A DNA stretch of 64,000 nucleotides, from positions 30,175,891 to 30,239,890 of the forward strand of contig CM019220.1 in the NCBI GenBank assembly GCA_009741485.1. Direction: 5' to 3'. Positions 1 to 11,561 of the stretch are shown here, piece by piece; positions within the stretch are counted from its first letter, which is position 1; every line of letters starts with the position of its first letter. Below the pieces are notes generated by a model. It saw only the letters and a program-made list of their open reading frames with translations. It ran no database searches and was not told the origin of the DNA. The translations under genes and the position numbers were made by a program. Origin of the DNA: Malurus cyaneus samueli (taxonomy: Eukaryota; Chordata; Aves; Passeriformes; Maluridae).

Positions 1-2539
1 CCACAGACTTTTGCAAGGACTTTTGCGAAGGGAGAAGTAGCAAGAGTCTGGCTTCATGCACCGCAAATGTCAGGAAACCAATTTAGGGCAGAAAAATATT
101 TCTCTCTTTGGAAAGTGGGGACATTTTCCTCTCCAGCCCTGGAGCAGCACAGCCAAGAGAGGGGTGAGCTGGGCTTCAGAGCAATGTCTTGCCCTGCAGC
201 CCCAGGGAGCCCAGAGTCTGATGGGATTAGCCTGCTTATCTGCTTTTCTGGCTCTCAGTTAGGATTTAGTTAAGAATTTCCTGCATCTGCATCAGCAAGA
301 AGAAATGGCTGTTGCCGGGATTTGGAAAGGTCAGCAACAGGCCAAAGATATTTCAGCAGAGAGTTGGAGACTTTTAAGGTGTTGGAAGTGCACAGGCTGG
401 AGTCAAATCCTAAAAGCAGGTCCTTGGCATAAGGAAAGAAGAAGCTTCCAGCAAGGACTGTGGATTTGTAAGCAGCAGGAACTGTTCCCACTCAGTTTTG
501 TGCCAGCTGTTCGTCCCTCCACACCAAACCTGCAGCAAAGCTCCCTCTCGGGTCTCAGTGGGTGTGTGGCATTTGGGAGACCATTCTCCTCTCCTGCAAA
601 GCCCTGGCTTTTCCCACCCCATCTGTGCTTTGCCCACCAGCTGGCATCTGCCTCCAAGCATTGCTCCTCTGCAGGAAGAGCCCCTCAGATTAATGGTCTG
701 TCTAAAAGCTAAAGAGGAAAAAAAATAAAAAGAGAAATAATTTTAAGTATCACATTAAAATGCCACTCCACATCTGAAAGGATCCATTAAAACTTTTATG
801 GAGCTTTTTACATTTGTTTCCCCTCTTTTACATTTTGTTCTGATTCAAGCACTTCTCTCCTGTAACTCTCCTTTGTAATAAACATTTTCGTCTCGGTTAG
901 CTCTGCTCTAAGAGGGACTATTTTTGGTGCAGAGAAAAACATAAGATGTCTGATAGAATAGAGCTTTTCTTTCCAAAATCACCGTTTTTAGGGCTCCAGC
1001 CTGGGCAGGAACTTTGGGCTAGCCCCCCATCAGAAGTGTTCCTGCACAATCTTTCTTAAAAATACATATTTTTAAGGGATTTGGAGAAGTGTACCCAGAC
1101 TTCACCCTCTGGGTGCTCTCTTTCTTAGAAGGAAAGGTTTCTAAGGTCCAGCAGAAATCCCTGAAAACTTTCAAGGCCAGGCTGGACTGGTCTCTAAAGA
1201 TTCTGGACTAGTTGAAGAAGTTCCTGCTCATTGCAGGCGGCTCTGCTCGATGACCTTTAAAAGGTCCCTTCCAACTCAAGCCATTCTGTGAATGGGTTAA
1301 CTGGGCAGGTGGCTCCCTCCTCCTCAGGACCGTGGGGGAAAAAAAAATATACAGCTTTAACCTGTTGAGCCTTTGTGATTACTTATGACAGTATTTTAAT
1401 TCATAAGTGCTGGAGTATGGACACAGCTCTGTCCATGGGGGAAGCTGGGACACGCTCACCATCCCACCTGCCTGGCCAGGGAGTGAGGGGCCTCTCCTGA
1501 GTTAAATCTGTTCCTCATGGAACGTCAGGAGCTGGAGATGCCAACTTGTTCCTTGGAAAATAACTTCAGGATTTAGGCTCCAGTGTCCCACAGGGAAATG
1601 CCAGCGCCCTGTCAGTCACAGCATCCCCAGAGAGCTGCGCTGCCAGAGGATATCCCAGTCCCTGCTCACCTGCACTTCCAGCCCGAGGGATTTGGCAGTG
1701 CCTTGTTTAACCCTTTGTCCTGTTTCTAGCCCAGTGTCTGACCCCTCGGATGGATGTGCATTTTTGAGAGTGAAATGCTCTGAACAAAGCGTCTCAGCGC
1801 AGCAGGAGTGGTGTGGCTTCCCCGAAGGGCATTTCTCAGGGGCAGCAGGGTTTAACATCAGCATTGCCACGCTCCTGGCAGCTCCCTGCTCTTCTCTCTG
1901 TGCTGCCTCCCTGTTGCTGTTTGGGCTTCCCTGCCCTTCCTCTGGCAGCTTGGCATCAGCACACCTAGGCCTTGCAAATGGAGGGCCGACTTCAGGGATG
2001 CAAATAATGTTCCCCGTGCATCCAAACCATGTCTCTAAAAACCTTTTTGTCTTGTTCCTCGTTGCCCTGGAGGATAATTACTTCAAAGAGCAGCCCTGTT
2101 GCCTGGTATTTCAGTTTATCTCATTACCATTGTGTTTGCCAAGCCAGCCAGCTTTGCCAAAAACAGAATCAAGGTTGTTGGCAGCGCTGGCTGGCTCGCA
2201 TCTCCACCCTCTGCTGGCGGGGATGCTAATTTCCCCTTGATTGCAAACCCTGCATTCATCTTTTGTGAATAAGCTGTGCCTACAGTCACGGCATAATGGC
2301 TTTGAAAACCTGGGCTCTATCCTGCGGGCCCCTCTGCTCGGCTGTCAAAGGCAGGGCTAATGGACACTGTTGGATTATTTACTGGCCACTGTTTTGGCCC
2401 AGGGTGGAGCTGGCTCGGTCCCACAGCTGGCACAGGGCAGGAGGGAGCGCTGCAGAGGAGAGATGGTGGGCAGGGGAAATGTCAATGGGAGGAGAGGGAG
2501 AAGGCACGGCAGTGTGGAGGGATGGAGAAAGGGAGGGAC
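1..2539. other. 3' flank of TMEFF2, no gene seen
   Basis: Unique sequence apart from the CR1 fragment at 1165-1294. The open frames here are short, overlap on both strands and lack domains or convincing splice context, so I do not call a gene. Confidence 0.7.
1165..1294 (+). mobile_element. CR1 LINE 3' fragment
   Basis: The segment carries TTTCAAGGCCAGGCTGGA and then GATGACCTTTAAAAGGTC, CCTTCCAACTC and ends in CCATTCTGTGAATG. This is the 3' end of avian CR1 elements, which normally finish in copies of ATTCTATGA. It is 5'-truncated, as most CR1 copies are, and diverged. Plus-strand orientation. Confidence 0.88.
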
Positions 2540-4517
2540 GGATGGATGGATGGATGGATGGATGGATGGATGGATGGATGGATGGATGGATGGATGGATG
2601 GATGGATGGATGGATGGGATGGAAGGATGAATGGACAGCAGGAATGGATGGATGGATGAGATGGATGAATGACGGAATGGAGATAGAGGTGGAATGGATG
2701 ATGGATGGATGGATGATGAATGGACAGGAATGGATGGTATGGATGGATGGATGGTGGATGGATGGATGGGATGGATGGCATGATGGACGATGGAGGATGA
2801 ATGGATGGATGGGATGGACAGGGATGGATGGATGGATGGATGGATGGATGATGGATGGATGGACAGACAGGGATGGATGGATATGAATGGATGGAGTGGA
2901 TGGACAGGGATGGATGGATGGATGGATGGATGGATGGATGGATGGATGGATGGATGAGAGCAGGTGGATGGATGGATGATGGATGATGGATGGATGGATG
3001 GATGGATGGATGATGGTGGATGGATGGATGGATGGATGGATGGATGGATGGATGGATGGGACATGGTGGTAGGTGGATGATGGATGGATGGATGGATGGA
3101 TGGATGGATGGAGGACAGTGGATTGGGGATGGATGGAAGGGATGGATGGATGATGGACAGAGGGACAGGAGGATGGAGGATGGATGGATGGATGGATGGA
3201 TGGATGATGGATGGATGGATGGATCAGGGATGGATAGGATGGATGGACAGGATGGATGGATGGATGGAATGGATGGAATGGATGGATGGATGGAATGGAT
3301 GGAATGGATGGAATGGATGGATGGATGGATGGATGGATGGACGAGAGGGTGGATGGAGTGGATGATGTGATGGATGATGATGGATGGATGATGGATGGAT
3401 GGATGGATGGATGGATGGAGGATGCATGGATGGATGGATGGACAGGATGGACAGGGATGGATGGGTGGATGGATGGAGATGGATGGATGGATGGATGCGA
3501 TGGATGGATGGAATGGAGCAGGAATGGATGGATGGATGGATGGATGGATGGATGGATGGATGGATTGGATGGATGGATGGATGGATGGATGGATGGATGG
3601 ATGGATGGATGGATGGATGGATGGATGGACAGGGATGATGGATGGATGGATGGATGGATGGATGGATAGGGGATGGATGGATGGATGGATGGATGGATGG
3701 ATGGTGGATGGGATGGATGGATGGATGGATGGATGGATGGATGGACAGGGGATGGATGGATGGATGGATGGATGGATGGATGGATGGGATGGGATGGATG
3801 GTGGATGGGGATGGACAGGGATGGATGGAGGGATGGATGGATTGGATGGATGGATGGATGGATGGACAGGGATGGATGGATGGATGATGGTGATGGATGG
3901 ATGGATGGATGGATGGATGGATGGACAGGGATGGCAGGATGGATGGTGGATGGATGGATGGATGATGGATGGATGGATGGATGGATGGTGGTGGACAGGA
4001 TGGATGGATGGATGGATGGATGAGGATGGATGGATGGATGGATGGACAGGGATGGATGGATTGATGGATGGATGGATGGATGGATGGATGGACAGGGGGA
4101 TGGATGGATGGATGGATGATGGATGGATGGATGGATGGATGGATGGATGGAGGGATGGACAGGGATGGATGGGTGGATGGATGGATGGATGTGGATGGAT
4201 GGATGGTGGGATGGATGGACAGGGATGGATGGATGGATGGATTGGATGGATGGATGGATGGATGGATGGAAGGGATGGATTGGATGGATGGATGGATGGA
4301 TGGATGGATGGATGGATGGGTGGATGGGTGGATGGATGGACAGGGATGGATGGATGGATGGATGGAGGTGGATGGACAGGGATGGATGATGGATGGATGG
4401 ATGGATGGGATGGATGGATGGTGGATGGATGGAGGTGGATGGATAGACAGGGATGGACGGATGGATGGGTGGATGGATGGATGGATGGATGGATGGATGG
4501 ATGGATGGATGGATGGA
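2540..4517. repeat. (TGGA)n microsatellite array, about 2 kb, with interspersed variant units
   Basis: Nearly 2 kb of GGAT/ATGG tetranucleotide repeat, equivalent to about 490 units. Long pure runs (for example 2540-2617 and 3550-3626) are broken by recurrent variants such as GGACAGGGATGG, ATGATGG, GGAATGG and GGTGG. Because the period is four bases, every frame without a stop reads as a 4-residue repeat: MDGW on the plus strand and SIHP on the minus strand, the latter running for more than 700 codons. These frames follow from the repeat and do not support a protein. The array lies in the 3' flank of TMEFF2, about 12 kb beyond its end. Array length in any assembly of such DNA is uncertain. 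Confidence 0.98.
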
Positions 4518-4723
4518 GTGTAAATTTTTGAAAAGTCTCCGGTGCAAAATGCTGAGCCAGCAATGGCCCAGCACAGACTGAGCAGTTTGTGCTCATTCTG
4601 GCTCAGGTTGGCATTGCCAGCATGATCAGAATGGGACAGCAAGGTTTGGCTTGCTGCTTGAAGTCAGTTTAATGGCTGAGGCTTCTTTTATTGTTTTTAA
4701 GATCCCTAAATGAGACACACCTC

Positions 4724-4750
4724 AAAAAAAAAAAAAAAAAAAAAAAAAAA
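4724..4750 (+). repeat. Poly(A) tract, 27 bp
   Basis: An uninterrupted A run followed by GAAAAAGAAAAA. It could be the tail of an old retroposed sequence, but I recognise no element body upstream; the (TGGA)n array ends about 200 bp to its left. Confidence 0.9.
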
Positions 4751-7700
4751 GAAAAAGAAAAATTGGCAAACCCTGGACCTATTAACCCAGGTGTGAGCAG
4801 CACTTGCAGGGATTGGTGACATGGGGTGGGCAGCCACATCCCTGAGCTTCCCTTTCCTGTTTAGGATAAACCTGCCCCAAATGATGCTGAGGCAGTTGCT
4901 AAGCACCAAGTGATGCTCACTGTAGCCAGTATTGCCCTCTTAAGGTGCATTTGCAAGGAGCAATCTGCTGTGTGCACAAAATTAATTTGCAGATGTGTGG
5001 ATTTGTATTAGTTAGTGGCAATAAACTCAAGCAATGCTTCAGTGCGGTGTTAAAATGGAATACAATGTGGCACGAAGATATTGTGCAGCAAAAACATTAA
5101 GCCCTCCCCTTTAATTAATTGGAACTTAAAGCTGGGATATCTTACTCACCAAAATAAATTAACAGTAAATCAGGTTACAGAATAAATTAACGAATTAAAT
5201 TGGGTTACTTGGAAAGTTTAAAAAGGAGGAGCATCTGTGAGCTGCTTGCATTACAAATACAGTTACAAAGTCTGGAAGGCTCACACAGAAGACTGTAACT
5301 GCTTGATTTCAGGTCTTTATCAGCAAAAAGCCCGCTCTAAACATGGATTAAAACTCAGTTAAGGATGCATCCATCCACAGAGCAAAGTCAAAGCACCCAC
5401 ATCAAGAAAGGCTTTTGGCTGCTTGTCTTCTTCTGGTTTTGTGAACAGTTGCCAGAGCTTTGCAGAGCACAGGGCTCCTTTCACCGGCCATCACAAACTC
5501 CCTTTTCCATTTTCTTAAGCTGCTTTTCCTTCACTTGCTGTTCTCCACCAGCCAGCACTTCCCTTTATCTCCTGTGCCTGCAGAAGATGCTCCCACCCCT
5601 TGATTGCTCCCCACGGATGTATCCCTGGTCCCCCTGTGGATGCAGTGGCTCTCCTCACCCTTAACCTTGGCCAGAGTGGGGGCTTTGGACACGCACAGAG
5701 CGTGGGCTGAGGTGCTGCTGGCTCTCAGGGTCTCCAGCAGGGACAGCAGTGCTGATCTGGCCATGCCACAGAACTTCCCTGTGCTCCTTCACTCACCCTG
5801 GGCTCGCTCTGCTGCCATGGCAAGGCTGAGGAAACTCATCAGGCAGCAGCACTGAGAAGAGGAATTGTGGCAAGGAATTTCAACCGTATTGCATTCAGGT
5901 GGTTGCCACATCTTTTCTAATTAAAATAAAATCATCTTAGGACTCCTGAAATGAATATTTGGTATAATAGATTCAGAAAGTGATGAAAATGTTTTCATTA
6001 AATAGTGAAAGAGGGAGAGAGACCCTGCAAGGCACAGCATTTTATCTCAACTCTCTAATAACATTAATAAACTCTTTAATCTTTGTCACGTTGATGACTT
6101 AATGGCAATCCTTAAAGACATGACAGACAAGTTAGAGCTGCCAGGTTCCTTTAACCTATAAGCATTCATATTCTTCGCCGGGTTTTGATTAAGTGGAAAA
6201 TTCCTCTGCAACAGGCTTTATTCTCGCTGTGAATCTGTGCTCTGTAGTTGTGTGAGTGTGGAGGAGCTGGTCCTGCTCACGGGCTTTGCTCTGTCTGTCA
6301 CCTGGGGGCCTTGGGCCCTCCTTTCCGTGTGTTTAGGGGGATGGATGGGGGACTCTGTGTTGAATTCCCCTGCTTGGGAATTTCACAGGTCACCTTTGCT
6401 CAGGAGCAGCTTTAGGAGAGCGTCCTTTGGCTGCAAGGTCAGCACTGTGGATGCTGAGAGCTGCCCAGCCCAGCCTTCACTCTGCCTTTGTGTGTCTGTG
6501 GTCCAGCGAAACAGATATCCAGGAGAAAAATAGCATGGATCATATAATTAGGGGGCTGCACAACAAGACAGGCTCAGCTGGGGACTCACTCCAGCCTTGG
6601 GATTTTCTTTTTTTTTTTCCCAGCAATCTGGCATTTTCTATCCATCAAGTTCCTGACTGTAAAAGCTAATTAATATTCCTTTAATGTAATGTTCTTGCAT
6701 TTAATCCCCTTTATTTATTTTGTTTTGGTTTGTTAATGTTACATGAAAGACTGGCCTTTTTTCCTCTGCTGTTGGGGTTTGGACCCAGAACATCCATTTC
6801 TGCAGCTGCCATCCCACTGCTCCCAGCTGGAAGCAGAAGGGTGGGGTGAGTGCAGGAAAAGCTCAACAGTAGCAGCTTGGCCCCCCTTGGGGACCCTGCA
6901 CCCTTGGGAGGGCTGTGGCAGCCGTGCCCCTTCCCCTGAGGCCGTTCCCAAACCCAAACACCTCCACGTGGTGCAATTCCTCCATGGGTGGAATTTCATC
7001 CAGAATTGGTTCAGTGTCACCTGCTGCACCACGAAAGCACATTCACTCTTGCAAATGATAAGCTGAAGCCTCTTTGGTTGTTTCTCAATCACATGCCAGC
7101 AATAAAGTGAAAAATCTCCATTAACCCCCTCTTTTATTTACATAATTTTGATGCTGTAAGGAAAAAAAGACAATATTAGTGTAGCATAAGGAGAATTTTT
7201 AAATAGAAGCATTACATTTTAAAACCCTAATAAAGATAAAAGCAAAACAAACACTGGAATTTGAATTTAGAGAATGAGAGAAGAAAGATTAGGCTGTGCT
7301 GGTGAAGTAATGAAGGTAGTGGCTGGTAACAATTTTTAATAGCACATTAATGCTGAATTACTTTGGAATTTCTGCAGGAGTCGAGATGACATCCACATAA
7401 ACACCAAATGAATTCCAAATGATTGGTATTATCATAAAGAGCACCAAATGAATTAATAATGATGGAACACTTAAACTAAAATGTTATCTCCTCTAATCTG
7501 TTTTCTCTCTTACACACTGCGCAATTCATTTTTAGCCAACTATGACCCTCCCTTCCGTTCATCTTTTAATTTAAAAACATATATATTTATTTTTATTTTT
7601 TTCATGGGTGTTCTGCTCCTGCACTGTTTGAAGTGGAGCTTGGACCAGTCTGTCTTCATAACAGTTTTGTGTTGGCATCAGAAAATTTAAGCAATAAATG

Positions 7701-9069
7701 GGAAGACATCTGGACACAGGGACTTATCGCTGGGAAAATGACTATGACTAATAAGAACAATAATAATAACGATTCTCTCTTGATGGTCCCACATGTGCAG
7801 AGACCCCAGGGCACCCTTAACAGCGTTCAATAAACTAAATGGCTCACTTTACAGCCCGGCGATTTGTCTCCCCCTCCCGTGGAGCAGCCCTAAAGGAGAG
7901 GAAGCCTGAGCTCGCAGTGGGTGTAGATCAGCCAAAAAGGATCAGCCAGCGACAGGCTGGGGCTGATTTTGGGTGTCCCAGGGAGGAGCTGAGCTCCAGC
8001 ACTGTTCCTACACGTGTGTGTGGCTCCGTGGGGTCCCCCATCCCTGTCACATGGGGGTTCCTTGGCACAGCCGGGGTTGGGGACACCAGCACAGCATCAC
8101 TGCCTGCGGGCAGCGGTGCCCCCGGTCACCCCCAGATCCCTCCCCACTGCTGACATATTAGCAGTCAAATGACATTTGGAGAGCACAAGTCTCACTCTCT
8201 CCTGCAGGCCAAGTAAATATCATTAGTAATGATATTAAATCTCAAATTGTGCTCCTGCACTATGGCAACCACTCAGCAATTTGCCACTGCGGCTTGTTCC
8301 CAACAATTACTTTCGCAGACTTTATTTCTTAGAAAACTATTACTGACCATAATCCTCCACATGGCATGCCATGAAAAGGAAGAATAAGAATAACAAGAGA
8401 AAAGTCAACCCAGCTTTCAGAGTGAGGGTGTAATGCTGCCATGAGGCTGGCATGGCAGGATTTGGGTTTGTCAGGAAGCTGGCCCGACACGTTCTGCGCT
8501 CCTTTGACAGAAAAAAACATATAATTATGTCACAAATTAACTTGCAAATGCTGGTGGTGATGTACTCCACAGGAAAAAAAAAAATAAAATAATCGGTTTC
8601 ATCTTCTCTTGTGTCTTGTAGCTGGTCCCTCCAGCACAGTCTGCATCTGTCAGGATCCGTGCCCTGGGAGTACTAATCATTTTTATTAACCATTAAACAA
8701 GAAGATTCTTTTTATTTGAAAATGTAAAACACGCAGGAAGCACTATCTATAGCCGCTAATTCAGGTCACATTACACGGCTCTCCCTCACCTCTCGGCTCA
8801 TCCCCGCTCCGCAGTGAAACCCGCGCTGCCGTCGGTCGGGGCTGATGTGCGTTCGCATTTAGCGGCAGCATCTTACCCTGAATAATTACCCTTCTTCTCT
8901 TAGTGACCCCGTGCAAACCAAGCCCCTTTTAAAGCTGCTCTCATGGCAAGTTTATGAGGTGTTGTTGCATTTTCTTAACATTTTTCACCTTCCGATGGTT
9001 TTTGCTCCTCGTCGGGGCGGTGCGAGGTGAGGGCGCCGTGACCGCACAAAGCGCTGAGGAGGTGGCGGC
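4751..9069. other. Intergenic unique DNA, no gene seen
   Basis: AT-rich unique sequence with many TAAT/ATTA-type motifs, especially at 5100-5210, 5930-6230 and 7120-7480. A 13-bp direct repeat CACCAAATGAATT lies at 7402-7414 and 7442-7454. The last 280 bases, from about 8790, become CpG-rich before the minisatellite starts. Nothing resembles an exon of a known gene. Confidence 0.65.
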
Positions 9070-11244
9070 GGCTGCGGTCACTCTGTGTCCGTGGGGCTGC
9101 GGTCACTCTGTATCCGTGGGGCTGCGGTCACTCTGTGTCCGTGGGTCACTCTGTGTCCGTGGGTCAGCTCTGTGTCCGTGGGTCACTCTGTGTCAGTGGG
9201 GCTGGGTCACTCTGTGTCATGCGGCTGGTCACTCTGTGTCAGTGGGTCAGCTCTGTGTCCGTGGGCACTTGCTGGGTCACTCTGTGTCCGTGGGTCACTC
9301 TGTGTCTGCAGTGGGGCTGTGGAGGTCACTCTGTGTCCGTGGAGCTAGCGGTCACTCTGTTCCGTGGGTCAGCTCTGTGTCCGTGGGTCACTCTGTGTCC
9401 GTGGGGCTGTGGTCACTCTGTGTCCGTGGGTCAGCTCTGTGTCCGTGGGTCACTCTGTGTCCATGGGGCTGGGTCACTCTGTGTCCGTGGGCTGGGTCAC
9501 TCTGTGTCAGTGGGTCAGCTCTGTGTCCGTGGGTGGGTCACTCTGTGTCCGTGGGTCACTCTGTGTCCGTGGGGCTGGGTCACTCTGTGTCCGTGGAGCT
9601 GGGTCACTCTGTGTCCGTGGGTCACTCTGTGTCCATGGGGTTGGGTCACTCTGTGTCCGTGGGGCTGGGTCACTCTGTGTCCGTGGGGCTGGGTCACTCT
9701 GTGTCCGTGGGTCACTCTGTGTCCGTGGGTCACTCTGTGTCCGTGGGGCTGGGTCACTCTGTGTCCGTGGGTCACTCTGTGTCCGTGGGTCACTCTGTGT
9801 CCGTGGGGCTGGGTCACTCTGTGTCCGTGGGTCACTCTGTGTCCGTGGGGCTGGGTCACTCTGTGTCCGTGGGGCTGGGTCACTCTGTAGTCCGTGGGTC
9901 ACTCTGTGTCGTGGGTCACTCTGTGTCCGTGGGGCTGGGTCACTCTGTGTCCGTGGGGCTGGGTCACTCTGTGTCCGTGGGGCTGGGTCACTCTGTGTCA
10001 GTGGGGCTGGGTCACTCTGTGTCAGTGGGTCAGCTCTGTGTCCGTGGGTCACTCTGTGTCGTGGGGCTGGGTCACTCTGTGTCCTGGGCTGGGTCACTCT
10101 GTGTCCAGGGCTGGGTCACTCTGTGTCCGTGGGGCTGGGTCACTCTGTGTCAGGTGGGTCACTCTGTGTCCGTGGGGCTGGGTCACTCTGTGTCCGTGGG
10201 TCACTCTGTGTCAGTGGGGCTGGGTCACTCTGTGTCCGTGGGGCTGGGTCACTCTGTGTCCGTGGGTCACTCTGTGTCCGTGGGTCACTCTGTGTCCGTG
10301 GAGCTGGGTCACTCTGTGTCAGTGGGGCTGGGTCACTCTGTGTCCGTGGGGCTGGGTCACTCTGTGTCCGTGGGGCTGGGTCACTCTGTGTCAGTGGGGC
10401 TGGGTCACTCTGTGTCCGTGGGGCTGGGTCACTCTGTTCCGTGGGTCACTCTGTGTCAGTGGGTCAGCTCTGTGTCCGTGGGTCACTCTGTGTCAGTGGG
10501 TCAGCTCTGTGTCCGTGGGTCACTCTGTGTCAGTGGGGCTGGGTCACTCTGTGTCCGTGGGTCACTCTGTGTCAGTGGGGCTGGGTCACTCTGTGTCCGT
10601 GGGGCTGTGTCACTCTGTGTCAGTGGGGCTGGGTCACTCGTGTCCGTGGGTCACTCTGTGTCCGTGGGTCAGCTCCGTGTCCGTGGGGCTGGGTCACTCT
10701 GTGTCCGTGGGGCTGGGTCACTCTGTGTCAGTGGGGCTGGGTCACTCTGTGTCCGTGGGTCACTCTGTGTCAGTGGGGCTGGGTCACTCTGTGTCCGTGG
10801 GGCTGTGTCACTCTGTGTCAGTGGGGCTGGGTCACTCTGTGTCCGTGGGTCAGCTCCGTGTCCGTGGGGCTGGGTCACTCTGTGTCCGTGGGCTGGGTCA
10901 CTCTGTGTCCATGGGGCTGGGTCACTCTGTGTCCTGTGGGTACTCGTCCGTGGGGCTGGGTCACTCTGTGTCCGTGGGGCTGGGTCACTCTGTGTCCATA
11001 GGGCTGGGTCACTCTGTGTCCGTAGGGCTGGGTCACTCTGTGTCCGTGGGCTGGGTCACTCTGTGTCCATAGGGCTGGGTCACTCTGTGTCCTGGGGCTG
11101 GGTCACTCTGTGTCCATGGGGCTGGGTCACTCTGTGTCCGTGGGTCACTCTGTGTCCGTGGGGCTGGGTCACTCTGTGTCCTGGGGCTGGGTCACTCTGT
11201 GTCCATAGGGCTGGGTCACTCTGTGTCCATGGGGCTGGGTCACT
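9070..11244. repeat. Minisatellite of mixed 18-bp and 24-bp units, about 2.2 kb
   Basis: A tandem array of roughly 100 units. The short unit is GGTCACTCTGTGTCCGTG (18 bp). The long unit adds GGGCTG (24 bp). A 19-bp form with an extra G (GGTCAGCTCTG...) recurs, and GTGTCAGTG, GTCCATAGG and other point variants are scattered through it. Because 18 and 24 are multiples of three, the array leaves an open plus-strand frame of about 800 codons (repeating GHSVSVGL) together with open shadows in other frames. There is no promoter, splice structure or recognisable domain. The leftmost copies (GCTGCGGTCACTCTG) are more CpG-rich and may be near the ancestral unit. Confidence 0.97.
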
Positions 11245-11500
11245 TTTGGGCTGGCACCCCTTGCCCCCCAAATCAAACGGGAGCGGGACAGACACCGAGG
11301 GTCCCCCCTGGGTTTCTGTGCTCCCTAAACTCAGCAAAATGGGGCTCCCATTGTATTGACAAAGCGGTGGCGGCGGGTGCCACCTCGTTAGCATTATAGA
11401 GCAGATTCCTTACATGCTTTTTTTTTTTATTCTGCAGTTTGGCTGCTGCTGTGTGAGACTGCGGAATATTTTACTGCCTTGTGGCTCGCATTCAATAGGC

Positions 11501-11561
11501 AAATAAAAAAAAAAAAAGAAAAGTAAAAAAATCCTGCTTTTTTTTTTTTTTTTTTTTTTTT
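11501..11561. repeat. A-rich tract followed by a 24-base T run
   Basis: AAATAAAA-type sequence (11501-11530) is followed within ten bases by T24 (11538-11561). The two halves could pair as an A/T hairpin. Such arrangements are prone to replication and sequencing slippage. Confidence 0.88.

Noticed and set aside
1692..2240. 182-codon plus-strand open frame near the left edge
   Set aside because: No recognisable domain; a long frame in moderately GC-rich intergenic DNA with overlapping frames on the other strand.
2379..4574. Minus-strand open frames of 470-730 codons rich in Ser-Ile-His-Pro
   Set aside because: They are the direct translation of (TCCA)n; the period of four gives a four-residue repeat in any stop-free frame. 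No domain, start context or splice evidence.
4706..4909. Minus-strand frame with a poly-Phe stretch
   Set aside because: The Phe run is the translation of the A27 tract.
9070..11244. CRISPR-like array
   Set aside because: Units are directly contiguous with no unique spacers, and the genome is vertebrate.
8954..11359. Plus-strand open frame of about 801 codons (GHSVSVGL repeats), plus others in the remaining frames
   Set aside because: Explained by 18- and 24-bp units, both multiples of three, with no in-unit stop. Several frames are open at once, which argues against a coding frame.
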